Notes under the pieces: model-generated
Seen by the model: the letters and a program-made list of their open reading frames with translations, nothing else
The model's database searches: none
Told to the model about the DNA's origin: nothing
Shown here: piece by piece, positions 25,901 to 35,181 of the stretch
Numbering within the stretch: position 1 is the stretch's first letter
Layout: every line of letters begins with the position of its first letter
Source of the DNA: Francisella adeliensis
GTDB taxonomy: Bacteria > Pseudomonadota > Gammaproteobacteria > Francisellales > Francisellaceae
Direction of reading: 5' to 3'
Length of the DNA stretch: 64,000 nucleotides
NCBI RefSeq assembly: GCF_003290445.1
Contig: NZ_CP021781.1
Coordinates: 248,001-312,000 of the forward strand
Program-made: the position numbers and the translations under genes

Positions 25901-27247
25901 TTAAAACTCATGATTAAATTCTAAACACTGACCTCTTTGATCACTGATAACTTTACCTTTATGATACTTCACAACACCGTTGATAATAGTTGTTTGAACT
26001 TTTGATTTGAATGTACGACCTGCAAACGGAGTCCAACCACACTTGTAGTGACTGATTTCATCAGTACGCGTATGAGGTTCGTTTAGATTCACAAGCACTA
26101 AATCAGCGTGGTAGCCTTCACGGATAAAACCACGATCTTTAACCTTGTAAACTATAGCTGGAGCGTGGGCAGTCTTTTGTACTACTTGCTCAAGAGTTAA
26201 GAAGCCATTGTGATGATGCTCTAGTACAGATATAAGAGCCTCTTCAACTAATGGTAAGCCAGCAGGTGCTTTAAAGTAAGTACCTTGCTTTTCTTCCCAA
26301 GTATGTGGAGCGTGATCTGTTGCAATTACATCGATAGTATTGTTCGCTACACATTCTAAAAGCTTCAACCTATCGCTTTCTTCTTTTACAGCAGGGTTAC
26401 ACTTTATCAAAGAACCTTTTTCCGCATAGTCTTTGCGTGAGAAGAATAGATGATGCGCACAAACCTCTGCTGTGATGCGTTTTTCTTCTAGCGGAATAGT
26501 ATTATCAAAATGTACCATCTCTTCTGCTGTAGTTAGATGAAGTACATGAAGTCTTGAGTTGTATTTTTTCGCAAGTCCTACTGCAAGCTCTGATGACTTA
26601 AAGCAAGCTTCTCTTGAGCGAATCTCTGGGTGTAAGTCAAACGGTACATCTTCGCCGTATTTCTCACGAGCTTTATTCTCAAGTTCTGTAATCATTGGAG
26701 TATCTTCACAATGAGTTACTATCAGAAGTGGACTGTTTTTAAAGAAGCCTTCAAGAGTTTCTTTGTTATTGACTAGCATATTACCAGTTGAAGCACCCAT
26801 GAATATCTTAATAGCACAAGCATCATTTGGTTTCAGGCGTTTTAGCTCTTCGACATTGTCATTTGTAGCACCTAAGTAAAAAGCATAGTTAGCATGAGAT
26901 CTAGCAGCAGCTCGCTCTTTTTTCTCAGCTAGTCGCTCTACAACTGTTGTAGCTGGGTTTACATTTGGCATCTCCATATATGAAGTAATACCACCCATTA
27001 CAGCAGCTTTTGACTCTGTCTCAATCTCGCCCTTATGCATAAGACCCGGCTCTCTAAAATGCACTTGATCATCTATCATACCAGGCAATAAATGAAGTCC
27101 TGTAGCATCAATTACCTTATCAACTTCTTTTGAGATGTTTTCAGCAACTTGAGCTATCTTGCCATTCTCAACTAAGACATCTGACTTAAAAGATTTACCT
27201 TCGTTGACAACTGTAGCGTTTTTTATGAGTAAACTTTGATTAGACAT
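25901..27247 (-). CDS. pyrC: PyrC, dihydroorotase
   Basis: Zinc amidohydrolase of 448 residues that cyclises carbamoyl-aspartate to dihydroorotate. The metal motif appears in GMIDDQVHFREPGL, the carbamylated Lys region in ACAIKIFMGAST, metal His in VTHCEDT and VLHLTTAEE, and catalytic Asp in VIATDHAPHTWEEK. This is the class I/PyrC2-like type rather than the short E. coli type. ATG 27247 is chosen for GGAGAAAGAG upstream; the frame to 27289 has no signal. It lies alone, not with carAB or pyrB, and its 3' end borders the GtrII insert. Confidence 0.94.
   Translation of the reverse strand: MSNQSLLIKNATVVNEGKSFKSDVLVENGKIAQVAENISKEVDKVIDATGLHLLPGMIDDQVHFREPGLMHKGEIETESKAAVMGGITSYMEMPNVNPATTVVERLAEKKERAAARSHANYAFYLGATNDNVEELKRLKPNDACAIKIFMGASTGNMLVNNKETLEGFFKNSPLLIVTHCEDTPMITELENKAREKYGEDVPFDLHPEIRSREACFKSSELAVGLAKKYNSRLHVLHLTTAEEMVHFDNTIPLEEKRITAEVCAHHLFFSRKDYAEKGSLIKCNPAVKEESDRLKLLECVANNTIDVIATDHAPHTWEEKQGTYFKAPAGLPLVEEALISVLEHHHNGFLTLEQVVQKTAHAPAIVYKVKDRGFIREGYHADLVLVNLNEPHTRTDEISHYKCGWTPFAGRTFKSKVQTTIINGVVKYHKGKVISDQRGQCLEFNHEF
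25904..26106. repeat. Direct repeat, copy B of the pyrC 3' end (203 bp)
   Basis: Copy B, forming the real 3' end of pyrC. See copy A at 24056-24258: same length, no gaps, about 23 substitutions. Confidence 0.9.
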
Positions 27248-27350
27248 TTCTCTTTCTCCTTTTTCAATTCCTAGATGAAAGTATAGCAAAAAAATGAGTT
27301 ACTTATTATAGGGTTTTAGGAAATCTACTTCATGTATTTGTTTTGATTAA

Positions 27351-28562
27351 TCACATTAGCCATTCACTAGCTTTTTTTGCTTCTCTAATAATTTTTATTT
27401 GTTGATTTTTGTATATAACTTCGGCAGGTAGGGTATGACATAAGAAAAAAGGCATACTTTCAGTAAAACCATATGCTCCAACTTGTTTGAATACAAGAGT
27501 GTCGTTTGGTTTAGTGGTTTGAGGTAAATCAATACTTCCTAAATAGTCTATGCTAGTGCACAGGGGTCCATGTAATTCCATTGTATTTTTACTGTTATCA
27601 TTTCTATTTAGATTAAATACAGGGAAAGCTTGCTTACTAACAAAAGGACGAATTAAATGATGGCTACCACCCTCAAGTACAAGTAGGGTTTTATCATAAA
27701 CATTTTTTTTATCAATAATCTGAGTTATATAAACACCACATTCACCAACAGCATAACGACCCAATTCAAGCCAAAAATCTATTTGGGAATATTCGGTTTT
27801 TAGTTTATCTAAAGCGGCTTTTATATCTTTGATATTAAGTTTTTCGTCTTCATTGTAGTAAGGTATTCCAAGTCCACCACCAAGATCTATAACTTGTAAA
27901 TCAATCTTAATTTCAGATGCTAAGTCAACTAGTGAATGTGTAATAGTTTTCCACAAATCAAATAGCTTACTCGAACTAGTAATGTTTCCCCATTGGAAGC
28001 AATGCAAACCAATGATGTTAAGGTGTTGGTTATTATTTTGATTAGTGCTAAAGTACTCTTTCCATGCTTGAGGAGGTAGACCAAAAGGTGTAATACTATC
28101 GCCACCAAGAACATTCTTTTCGCAAGAGTTATCCCATCTTAATTGAACTCTAAGTAATGCCTTAACCTCTATATTATAAAGCTTAGAAGCTTTGGATAAA
28201 TCTGCATATTGCTGGGTACTTTCTAATACAAAAATACGCACACCTTTTTCCAAGAAATAGCAAATTTGATTATAGGATTTAGCAGGGCCTGTATGTAAGA
28301 TATTCTCAGGGTTTACATTTTGTTTGAGTACTTGGTCTAGCTCACCGATACTAGCAACATCAAAATTGATACCTTGTTCAGAAACAGTTTCTATAATACT
28401 GGATAAGGGGTTTGCTTTAACTGCATACCAAAGCTTAATAGGTAAAGTTTTGATGTTTTTTAGATTACTTTCCAACTCTTCAAGATCATAAAAGAAAAAA
28501 GGAGACTCTATATCTTTTGTAAGTTTATTTAAATTATCTTTGTGTTGTTCGATAGAAAACAT
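27351..28562 (-). CDS. lysA: LysA-like PLP decarboxylase (diaminopimelate decarboxylase)
   Basis: A 403-residue fold-III PLP decarboxylase placed to make lysine from meso-diaminopimelate. Visible are the PLP Lys in LWYAVKANPL, IDLGGGLGIPYYNE for phosphate binding, ELGRYAVGECGVY, and GAYGFTESMPFFLC near the C end. The Cys loop reads GPLCTSIDYLG, with Thr where typical LysA has CES (Glu), and HCFQWGN replaces HIGSQ, so the protein is divergent. Its ATG overlaps the dapD stop (ATGA), strongly tying it to lysine synthesis. A related decarboxylase with another substrate remains possible. Confidence 0.78.
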   Translation of the reverse strand: MFSIEQHKDNLNKLTKDIESPFFFYDLEELESNLKNIKTLPIKLWYAVKANPLSSIIETVSEQGINFDVASIGELDQVLKQNVNPENILHTGPAKSYNQICYFLEKGVRIFVLESTQQYADLSKASKLYNIEVKALLRVQLRWDNSCEKNVLGGDSITPFGLPPQAWKEYFSTNQNNNQHLNIIGLHCFQWGNITSSSKLFDLWKTITHSLVDLASEIKIDLQVIDLGGGLGIPYYNEDEKLNIKDIKAALDKLKTEYSQIDFWLELGRYAVGECGVYITQIIDKKNVYDKTLLVLEGGSHHLIRPFVSKQAFPVFNLNRNDNSKNTMELHGPLCTSIDYLGSIDLPQTTKPNDTLVFKQVGAYGFTESMPFFLCHTLPAEVIYKNQQIKIIREAKKASEWLM

Positions 28563-29311
28563 CAGCGTAATGCCTCCTCAAGCGAAAGAGACTTATCACT
28601 TTTATCATCACGATATTTGATAATTATAGGACAATACATTTGTAGATTATGCTCTTTACCCCATTTTGTATTTACTGGTCGAGATCCTGGGATTACAACA
28701 GCACCTTCTGGGATTTTTTCACCTTTTTCTAACACTCTTTCATTTACACTATCATAGACAGAAACTCCTTTTGATAAAGAAACAGATGGAGCTATAACAG
28801 CTCGTTTACCGACTACGATACCTTCAACAATAACAGCACCAGCACCAACAAAAACATTATCTTCAATAATAACTGGGCTCATGCCTATAGGCTCTAAAAC
28901 TCCTCCGATTTGAACGCCTGCAGATAAATGTACATTTTTACCTATTTGTGCGCATGAGCCAACTAAGACATGACTGTCTACCATTGTCCCTTTATCTACA
29001 TAAGCACCTGTGTTTATATAAGATGGTGGCATGATAATTACAGATGGAGCTACATAAGCACCCGCGCGAACAGATGAACCTCCAGGCACCATGCGAACTG
29101 CATCTGAGGTGTTAAATTTACGGGGAGAGAGGTTGTGCTTGTCTACAAAGCCTTCGTAAATTCCATTGAAATCTTTATTTTTACCAGCTTTAAAAGCATC
29201 TAATATTGCTTGCTTAACTTCAGTGTTAGCTTCCCAGTTACCATTAGATAATTGGTTAGCTGCTCTTATTTCACCTTTTTGTAATTGTTCTAAGTTTTTT
29301 TCCCAGCTCAT
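28562..29311 (-). CDS. dapD: DapD, tetrahydrodipicolinate N-succinyltransferase
   Basis: A 249-residue trimeric hexapeptide-repeat transferase of the succinylase branch of DAP synthesis. Motifs: RMVPGGSSVRAGAYVAPSVI, MPPSYINTGAYVDKGTMVDS, VGSCAQIGKNVHLSAG and GGVLEPIGMSPVIIEDN, ending in the C-terminal IPGSRPVN segment. It is shorter than E. coli DapD (274) at the N end. CAAGGAAG precedes the start; stop overlaps the lysA start. Confidence 0.93.
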   Translation of the reverse strand: MSWEKNLEQLQKGEIRAANQLSNGNWEANTEVKQAILDAFKAGKNKDFNGIYEGFVDKHNLSPRKFNTSDAVRMVPGGSSVRAGAYVAPSVIIMPPSYINTGAYVDKGTMVDSHVLVGSCAQIGKNVHLSAGVQIGGVLEPIGMSPVIIEDNVFVGAGAVIVEGIVVGKRAVIAPSVSLSKGVSVYDSVNERVLEKGEKIPEGAVVIPGSRPVNTKWGKEHNLQMYCPIIIKYRDDKSDKSLSLEEALR

Positions 29312-29329
29312 TATTTCTTCCTTGTGTGT

Positions 29330-30211
29330 TTATATTGATTCATAGTAGGTATTTATTAATGTATCGGCATCGTTAACGTTCTTTATGCTGTTGAGTTCAT
29401 TAGCTATAAGAGGGGCTCTTAATGTATTTGATTTGATTATATCTTTGTAGGCAAGCCATACTTTGACAGGTATAGGATTAGCCACCTCAAAGCAAGCAGC
29501 TGTAGCTTGCTTCCATAGCTGAGAAACTTCATCTTTGATTGTTTTACTTGTACTTTCTTGAACATACTTTTTTGCCTGCTGTGGCCATATATTTGATATA
29601 ACAGATATTAAGCCAATAGCTCCATTATCAACAAGTTCAGGAAGAATGGCATCTTCACCACTATACATTTTTAAATTAGGAGCAATCTTTGTGTAGTTCG
29701 CAAAACGCTCAAAATCACCAGACGCTTCTTTCATTGCCCATAAGTTTTTATGGTTTTTTAGGTTTTCCAATGTGTCATAGCTTAAGTTTACCCCTGTTCT
29801 TGATGGCACATTATATAAAATACATGGTTTTTGAGCAGTATCTAATAATGACTGAAACCAAGAAGTTTGCCCCAAAGTTCCTGGTTTAGCATAAAGAGGA
29901 GTGACTAGTAAAAAACTATCTATTCTTTGATTATTACAAAAATTTATCCATTTGATCTGTTGGCTAAGTTGGTATCCTCCGACACCTACCATTATTGGAG
30001 TGTCTAATTCTAATGAACATGTAAATTCTACTACTTTGCATTGCTCTTCAAAGCTTAATGCAAGTGCTTCACCAGTACTTCCTAGAATTAAAATCCCACA
30101 TTTTGAATTTGCTTGAAATCTTAATAGTTTCTCAAAACTAGTGTAGTCTATTTTACCATTTTCATCCATTGGTGTGATTATAGCGGTATAAAGATTGTTG
30201 TTAATATCCAT
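29330..30211 (-). CDS. dapA: DapA, 4-hydroxy-tetrahydrodipicolinate synthase
   Basis: A 293-residue TIM-barrel aldolase that condenses pyruvate with aspartate semialdehyde. It opens YTAIITPMDENGKIDY, has the GSTGEALALSFEE pyruvate loop, catalytic Tyr in CILYNVPSRTGVN, and Schiff-base Lys in LWAMKEASGD. AGAGGAG is the ribosome site, and its first codons overlap the end of dapB by 11 bases. Confidence 0.95.
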   Translation of the reverse strand: MDINNNLYTAIITPMDENGKIDYTSFEKLLRFQANSKCGILILGSTGEALALSFEEQCKVVEFTCSLELDTPIMVGVGGYQLSQQIKWINFCNNQRIDSFLLVTPLYAKPGTLGQTSWFQSLLDTAQKPCILYNVPSRTGVNLSYDTLENLKNHKNLWAMKEASGDFERFANYTKIAPNLKMYSGEDAILPELVDNGAIGLISVISNIWPQQAKKYVQESTSKTIKDEVSQLWKQATAACFEVANPIPVKVWLAYKDIIKSNTLRAPLIANELNSIKNVNDADTLINTYYESI

Positions 30212-30878
30212 TTATAGCTCCTCTAACAAGTGTTTCAAACTGATGAAATCCTTTAGTATCTGGGTGTTGAATAATATACTTAGCAGTCCAAATAGCTCCT
30301 TGAGCAAAAAGTTTGCGATCATGCGCAATATGTTTAAATTGTAAACTTTCATATTCATAATCAATTCTAAGATCATGAATGCCTTTTACATCACCAGTAC
30401 GAATAGAAGAAATCGGGCATTCATCCACATTAGTCCATTGTTGCCAAGATACTGCTGTACCACTTGGAGCATCAAGTTTTTGTGTGTGATGAGTTTCCTC
30501 TATACTATATTGAGCATTAGGGATTAAATCCTTGATTTTTCCTAAAGACTCGAGAGTTTCTTTTATAAAAACCATAGATAAACTAAAGTTATTTGCTACA
30601 ACCCATGTCTTTTTGCTGATATTGATATTTTCAATAAATTCTTTTGAATATTCAAAACCAGTTGTCCCACAAACTATAGGGGTCGTAGTATTTAGAAGTA
30701 TTGACATTATATTTGTGAGTGTATCTCTATCAACGAATATGATTGCAATATCAGCGTTATCTAACTTTTCTGAAGTAACAATATTCTTTGAATCAAATAT
30801 TTCAGAAATATTATCAGCGCCTAATATGTCGACTACAGCTTGGCCTGTTTTGCCTTTTCCAACTATTGCAATTTTCAT
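30201..30878 (-). CDS. dapB: DapB, 4-hydroxy-tetrahydrodipicolinate reductase (short form)
   Basis: A 225-residue NAD(P)H reductase. N-terminal Rossmann motif is IAIVGKGKTGQAVVDIL; the C-terminal catalytic part shows SIEETHHTQKLDAPSGTA (HHxxKxDxPSGTA), and FAQGAIWTAKYI near the end. About 45 residues shorter than the E. coli enzyme but with the catalytic motif whole, like the compact DapB of some other phyla. It overlaps lysC by 4 bases and dapA by 11. Confidence 0.92.
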   Translation of the reverse strand: MKIAIVGKGKTGQAVVDILGADNISEIFDSKNIVTSEKLDNADIAIIFVDRDTLTNIMSILLNTTTPIVCGTTGFEYSKEFIENINISKKTWVVANNFSLSMVFIKETLESLGKIKDLIPNAQYSIEETHHTQKLDAPSGTAVSWQQWTNVDECPISSIRTGDVKGIHDLRIDYEYESLQFKHIAHDRKLFAQGAIWTAKYIIQHPDTKGFHQFETLVRGAINGY

Positions 30879-32254
30879 ATAGAACTCCTTTTTAGATTAA
30901 AAAACTGGTCGTATATTTTTCTTATAATTTTGGGAGCATCATTTTTATCAACTAGCAGGCATATATTGTGACCACTAGCTCCATGACTAAATAAGCGAAT
31001 ATTGTATTCAGTTAATTCAGAAAAAACGCGAGCACTGATATTCTTTGTTTGGTGAATATCGTTACCAACAATTGCAATTAAAGATAAATCTCTATCAATC
31101 TTAACTTCAACATTACCTATTTCATTAAGTTCATTTAGTAAGCTTGGTGTTAATAATGTATTACCAATAGATTGACTACCTATGTGATCTAGAGTTAGTG
31201 CCACACTAATTTCACTTGTGGTGACTAAGTCAACGCTAACTTTATGCTGGGCTAATATATTAAAAACTTTAGCAAGAAACCCTTGAGCATGTACCATGTC
31301 ATAACTTTTTATAGTAAGTAAAACTTGGTTTTTACGCTCAGCTATCGCACGAATAACAGGCGGATTTTGTTGGTTTTCTTTTGAAATCCATGTCCCAGCT
31401 ATAGTCGGGTTAAATGTTGACCCTATAAAAATATCGATGTTATTATGTATTGCAGGCCATAGCGTGCTTGGATGAATGATTTTTGCACCAAAAGTTGCTA
31501 ATTCAGCCGCTTCATTAAAAGTTATTTTCTCGATTGATGTCGATTCTTCTATAACTCTGGGATCAACTTGGTATATACCAGGGACATCAGTCCAAATATG
31601 TAAAGCAGATGCCTGTATCGCTTCAGCAATTAGTGCAGCTGAATAGTCACTACCTCCTCGTCCAAGAGTTGTGGTTTGTCCAAAACTATCTGAACCTATA
31701 AAACCTTCAAGAATGACAATATTTTCCTCAATTAGAGGTAGTAAATGTTGTTGAGCATGTGTTCTAATTTCTGATGTAAGAGCTTTTGCTTGACCGAAGT
31801 GACTATCAGTTTTAATAATGTTTTTTGCACTTAGATGTAAAGCAGGTAGGCCAGAGTTTTTTAACGATTGAGTCATAAGTGTTGCAGATATAAACTCACC
31901 AAATGATAATATCTCATCAGATAGTTGAGGTGTTTTAAGTCGTAAAGACATTTCAGCTAGTAAGTTTAAGTCTTCTAGAATATTATCGATTTTTATAGAA
32001 GTTTCTAAGTCATTAATATTTTGTAATATAGGCTTAGTTATATTTTTAATTTCTTCAATAATCTGAGTGATTGAGTCTTTCGTATTACATTGTGTTGCAA
32101 GTTGTACTAAAAGATTTGTAACACCTGATTGAGCACTTACAACGACAATCTTTGTTTGTGGTGAGTTTTTTATAATTTCAATACAATGTTTGATTGAGTT
32201 TGTATTAGCTACACTAGTACCACCAAATTTTGCAATAATGAGTTGTTTATTCAA
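30875..32254 (-). CDS. lysC: LysC, aspartate kinase (TTG start)
   Basis: Monofunctional aspartokinase, first enzyme of the aspartate family. I take the TTG at 32254 as start because AGGGAGG lies 7 bases upstream and IIAKFGGTSVA (kinase motif) then falls at residue 6, as usual; this gives 459 residues. The in-frame ATG at 32332 would run back through the riboswitch. Kinase domain markers include TTLGRGGSDYSAALIAEA and WTDVPGIYQVDPR; two ACT domains occupy the last 150 residues. It heads the overlapping set lysC-dapB-dapA-dapD-lysA and should be lysine-controlled by the leader. Confidence 0.93.
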   Translation of the reverse strand: MNKQLIIAKFGGTSVANTNSIKHCIEIIKNSPQTKIVVVSAQSGVTNLLVQLATQCNTKDSITQIIEEIKNITKPILQNINDLETSIKIDNILEDLNLLAEMSLRLKTPQLSDEILSFGEFISATLMTQSLKNSGLPALHLSAKNIIKTDSHFGQAKALTSEIRTHAQQHLLPLIEENIVILEGFIGSDSFGQTTTLGRGGSDYSAALIAEAIQASALHIWTDVPGIYQVDPRVIEESTSIEKITFNEAAELATFGAKIIHPSTLWPAIHNNIDIFIGSTFNPTIAGTWISKENQQNPPVIRAIAERKNQVLLTIKSYDMVHAQGFLAKVFNILAQHKVSVDLVTTSEISVALTLDHIGSQSIGNTLLTPSLLNELNEIGNVEVKIDRDLSLIAIVGNDIHQTKNISARVFSELTEYNIRLFSHGASGHNICLLVDKNDAPKIIRKIYDQFFNLKRSSI

Positions 32255-32309
32255 GGAAATTCCCTCCAAATATTTGCTAGTGCAGGGAAAATAGATTTTG
32301 CAAAGGATA

Positions 32310-32492
32310 GTGCTAAAACCGAAGCTCCCCACGTATAATTAACGTGACAGTTCTACTACCTTTCAGTATTAGACCCAAGAATATAGCCAATAACTTCTAC
32401 ATTCTTTCGGCATAAAATCTAGCAAATCAACCATCTTTAAGTGTTATTACTTTCAGGTTGGGGCTATAGATTACGCTCCTCTTCTTAAGAAT
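32310..32492 (-). promoter_or_regulatory. Lysine riboswitch (L-box) in the lysC leader
   Basis: Read on the minus strand, the leader contains in order AGAGGAGCG, GCCGAAAGAATG, TTGGCTATATTCTTGGGTCT, GAAAGGTAGTAGAACTGTCAC, and CGTGGGGAGCTTCGG, the conserved blocks and spacing of the lysine aptamer (AGAGGnGCG, GCCGAAG, the CTGTCA block and the closing GGAGCGCTTC). Between it and the start, TTCCCT (32284-32289) can pair with AGGGAA of the lysC ribosome site (32260-32265), which suggests control of translation when lysine is bound. No strong terminator with a T-run is apparent. Confidence 0.85.
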
Positions 32493-32525
32493 AAGTTGAT
32501 CTTAGAAAAACTTATTATGAAAATG

Positions 32526-32555
32526 AGTTTAGCATTTAAGTTTAAAAAATGTCAA
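32526..32555 (-). promoter_or_regulatory. Promoter of the lysC leader
   Basis: On the minus strand TTGACA (32555-32550) and TAAACT (32531-32526) are 18 bases apart, about 35 bases before the first conserved block of the lysine riboswitch. It lies within the gap following asd, so lysC and its followers have their own start. Confidence 0.7.
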
Positions 32556-32596
32556 ACATAATATGGCAGATATTTTAGAAAATTTAGAAGGGACTT

Positions 32597-33703
32597 TTAG
32601 AATGCTGTGTTTAAACAGATATTAAGTACTCGTCTAAGAGGTTCGGCAGCCCCCCAAAGAAGTTGATCGCCAACTGTGAAAAGTTGGATATGTTTTTTAG
32701 AAATGCTAGTAATTTTTAAGCGACCTACTGCAATATCCAATGAACCTGAAACAGATAGTGGAGTCAAATGTTTGGCAGTATCTTCGGGCGTATTAGGTAC
32801 AAACTTTACATATTCATTTGCTGATGAAATAATAGTTTCTAGTTCATTTAATGGATACTCTTCTTTTAGGTGTATTGTGAGGGCTTGGCTATGTGCTCGA
32901 AGTACAGGAACTCTTACACAAATGCCATCTATTGGAATTATTTCTTTTGAGTTTAGTATCTTGTTGAGTTCGGCTTGAGCCTTGTATTCCTCTCTGCTTT
33001 GACCGTTTTCTAATAATGTATCTATGAATGGAATTAGGTTAAAAGCCATTGGAGCCATAAATTGAGTACAAGAGAAGTTATCATTTTTTGTTTGAGAACG
33101 GACATTTTTTTCTAGCTCTAGCGCATCTTTAGTATTTAAGCTTTCACTCATAACTTTACTTTGCTCTAAAAGTTCACTCATAGCACGAGCACCAGATCCA
33201 GAAACTGCTTGGTAGCTCATTACAGATATAGACTCAATAAGTTGAGCTTTCAGCAAGCCATGTATAGCTAACATCATTAAGCTAACTGTACAGTTACCGC
33301 CAATAAAGTTCTTAACACCATCATTTATTGCTTGCTGGATATTTGATAGATTAATAGGATCTAAAGCTATTATGCAATTATCATCCATACGATAATTAGA
33401 TGCGGCATCTATCCAAAAACCTTGCCAATTATTTGTGCGAAGCTCAGGCAATATCTTTTGGCTATATTCACTACCTTGACAAGTAACAATAATATCCATT
33501 TCAGCTAGTTCTTTAATATCATAAGCATCTTTAAGTAAGTGTTTATTACCATTTATCTCAGCTTCTTGACCTTGTTGTGAAGTCGTGAAAAACAAAGGTG
33601 TGATTTTTTCAAAATCATTAGATTGTGCCATTCTGTTCATAAGTACAGAGCCAACCATACCTCGCCAACCTATAAAACCAACGGTTTTTTTATTTTTAGT
33701 CAT
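32597..33703 (-). CDS. asd: Asd, aspartate-semialdehyde dehydrogenase
   Basis: A 368-residue NADP enzyme making aspartate semialdehyde from aspartyl phosphate. N-terminal VGFIGWRGMVGSVLMNRM is the nucleotide motif of the gammaproteobacterial class, the active-site Cys is in NFIGGNCTVSLM, and SYQAVSGSGARAM and the substrate Arg/His in VPVLRAHSQALTI follow. It links LysC and DapA steps but has its own unit, separated from lysC by the riboswitch leader. No clear ribosome site precedes the ATG. Confidence 0.95.
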   Translation of the reverse strand: MTKNKKTVGFIGWRGMVGSVLMNRMAQSNDFEKITPLFFTTSQQGQEAEINGNKHLLKDAYDIKELAEMDIIVTCQGSEYSQKILPELRTNNWQGFWIDAASNYRMDDNCIIALDPINLSNIQQAINDGVKNFIGGNCTVSLMMLAIHGLLKAQLIESISVMSYQAVSGSGARAMSELLEQSKVMSESLNTKDALELEKNVRSQTKNDNFSCTQFMAPMAFNLIPFIDTLLENGQSREEYKAQAELNKILNSKEIIPIDGICVRVPVLRAHSQALTIHLKEEYPLNELETIISSANEYVKFVPNTPEDTAKHLTPLSVSGSLDIAVGRLKITSISKKHIQLFTVGDQLLWGAAEPLRRVLNICLNTAF

Positions 33704-33784
33704 AAATTTATAGCTTTAGATTTTAGATGTCTATATCTTGGCAGATAAAATAAATATTGAAAAGAATTTTATGCCTTAATTTTT

Positions 33785-34966
33785 TTAAATAGTTGAAAGA
33801 AAATTTTTGAACCTACTAATTGCTTCTTTTAAAGTACTCATCTCTGCAGCTGCACTAATTCGAACATATCCAGGAGCACCAAATGCACTGCCATGTATTG
33901 TTCCTACTGATTTTTTTTCTAAAAGTTGTAGGCAGAATTCCTCGTCAGAGATGTTCATTTTAGATAATATTTTACGTATATCTACGAACACATAAAAACC
34001 ACCTTGAGGAATAAATATTTGTACGTTAGGGATGTTTTTTAATGCATCAGTTACATAACAAATACGACTATAGTATGCATCCACCATATACATCAAATCT
34101 TTTCTATCTAGTCTCATTGCAGTAGCAGCTGCAATTTGCGAAATAGAGCATGCGCATGATAAAGATTGTGATTGAAATTTTTTTACCGCTTGTATTAACT
34201 CCTTCGGAGCGATTATATATCCTACTCGCCAACCAGTCATAGCATAATTTTTTGAAACACCATTAACTACAATTGTACGTTGTTTAAGATGAGGAGATAC
34301 CTGAGTAATGGTTATTGGGGTTTGTTTCCAGTAGATTTGATCATAAATTTCATCACTAATTAATATAATGTTCGGATATTTATCCATAAGCTCAGCAATA
34401 GCAAGTATAGTCTTTTTTGAATAAATAGTTCCGGATGGATTGTTTGGAATATTTAATAAAATTGCTTTAGTTCTTGCAGTGATTAAACTTTCTAACTTAT
34501 CAATGTCTGGTTCAAAGTTATTTTCAATATCGGTTTCTAAAACAATTGGAACACCTCCAGAAAGTTTTATCATATCAGGATAAGATCCCCAGTATGGTGC
34601 CATATATATGACTTCGTCACCATCGTTTATCGTACAGTTAAAAACATTGTGCAAGCTATGTTTTGCACCTGTTGTTACACAGACTTCATCGAGAGCATAC
34701 TTGATTTGATAATCTGTTTGATATCTATCAATGATAGCCTGCCTGAGCATTTTGTAACCATCAACAGTAGTGTATTGAGTGACATTCTCTTGTATAGCTT
34801 CAATACCTGCTTGCTTAACTATAGCAGGGGTATGAAAACCAGGTTCCCCAACATTGAGAGAGAGTATTTCTCTTCCCCTATCCTTAAGTTCTTGAACTTT
34901 AGAGGACATTGAGGCTGTTGCAGAGGCATTTATATTTTTTATTCTGTTACTGATTTGTATCGGCAT
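33785..34966 (-). CDS. Class I/II aminotransferase (aspartate aminotransferase type)
   Basis: A 393-residue fold-I PLP aminotransferase of the aspartate aminotransferase I-beta group: ILSLNVGEPGFHTP at the N-terminus, YTTVDGYKMLRQAI, NIPNNPSGTIYSK, SDEIYDQIYW, and the PLP Lys in VNGVSKNYAMTGWRVG. It lies on the same strand just upstream of asd, 81 bases apart. Since dapC is not otherwise seen, it might also provide N-succinyl-DAP aminotransferase activity; the primary role could equally be aspartate formation feeding LysC. Confidence 0.85.
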   Translation of the reverse strand: MPIQISNRIKNINASATASMSSKVQELKDRGREILSLNVGEPGFHTPAIVKQAGIEAIQENVTQYTTVDGYKMLRQAIIDRYQTDYQIKYALDEVCVTTGAKHSLHNVFNCTINDGDEVIYMAPYWGSYPDMIKLSGGVPIVLETDIENNFEPDIDKLESLITARTKAILLNIPNNPSGTIYSKKTILAIAELMDKYPNIILISDEIYDQIYWKQTPITITQVSPHLKQRTIVVNGVSKNYAMTGWRVGYIIAPKELIQAVKKFQSQSLSCACSISQIAAATAMRLDRKDLMYMVDAYYSRICYVTDALKNIPNVQIFIPQGGFYVFVDIRKILSKMNISDEEFCLQLLEKKSVGTIHGSAFGAPGYVRISAAAEMSTLKEAISRFKNFLSTI

Positions 34967-35181
34967 GGTTTAAGACCCTTGGATAAGTTAATGTTATTTT
35001 TTAAGTGTAGTAAATAAGAGGTTTTAGAAGCTTGAGAAAGATTATAGCAATTGAATATAAAATCGCTAGATTTGATTTGTTATCTTTTTCAGCAGCTCTT
35101 TGGATTATAATTGAAAGTTGGACGTTATAGCATTCAAATAATGATATGATACTTGCTAATTAGAAGCTAAAAATAAATGAT

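Noticed and set aside
30875-32332. Longer LysC beginning at ATG 32332
   Set aside because: It would translate through the lysine riboswitch, lacks a ribosome site, and adds 26 residues before the conserved kinase start.
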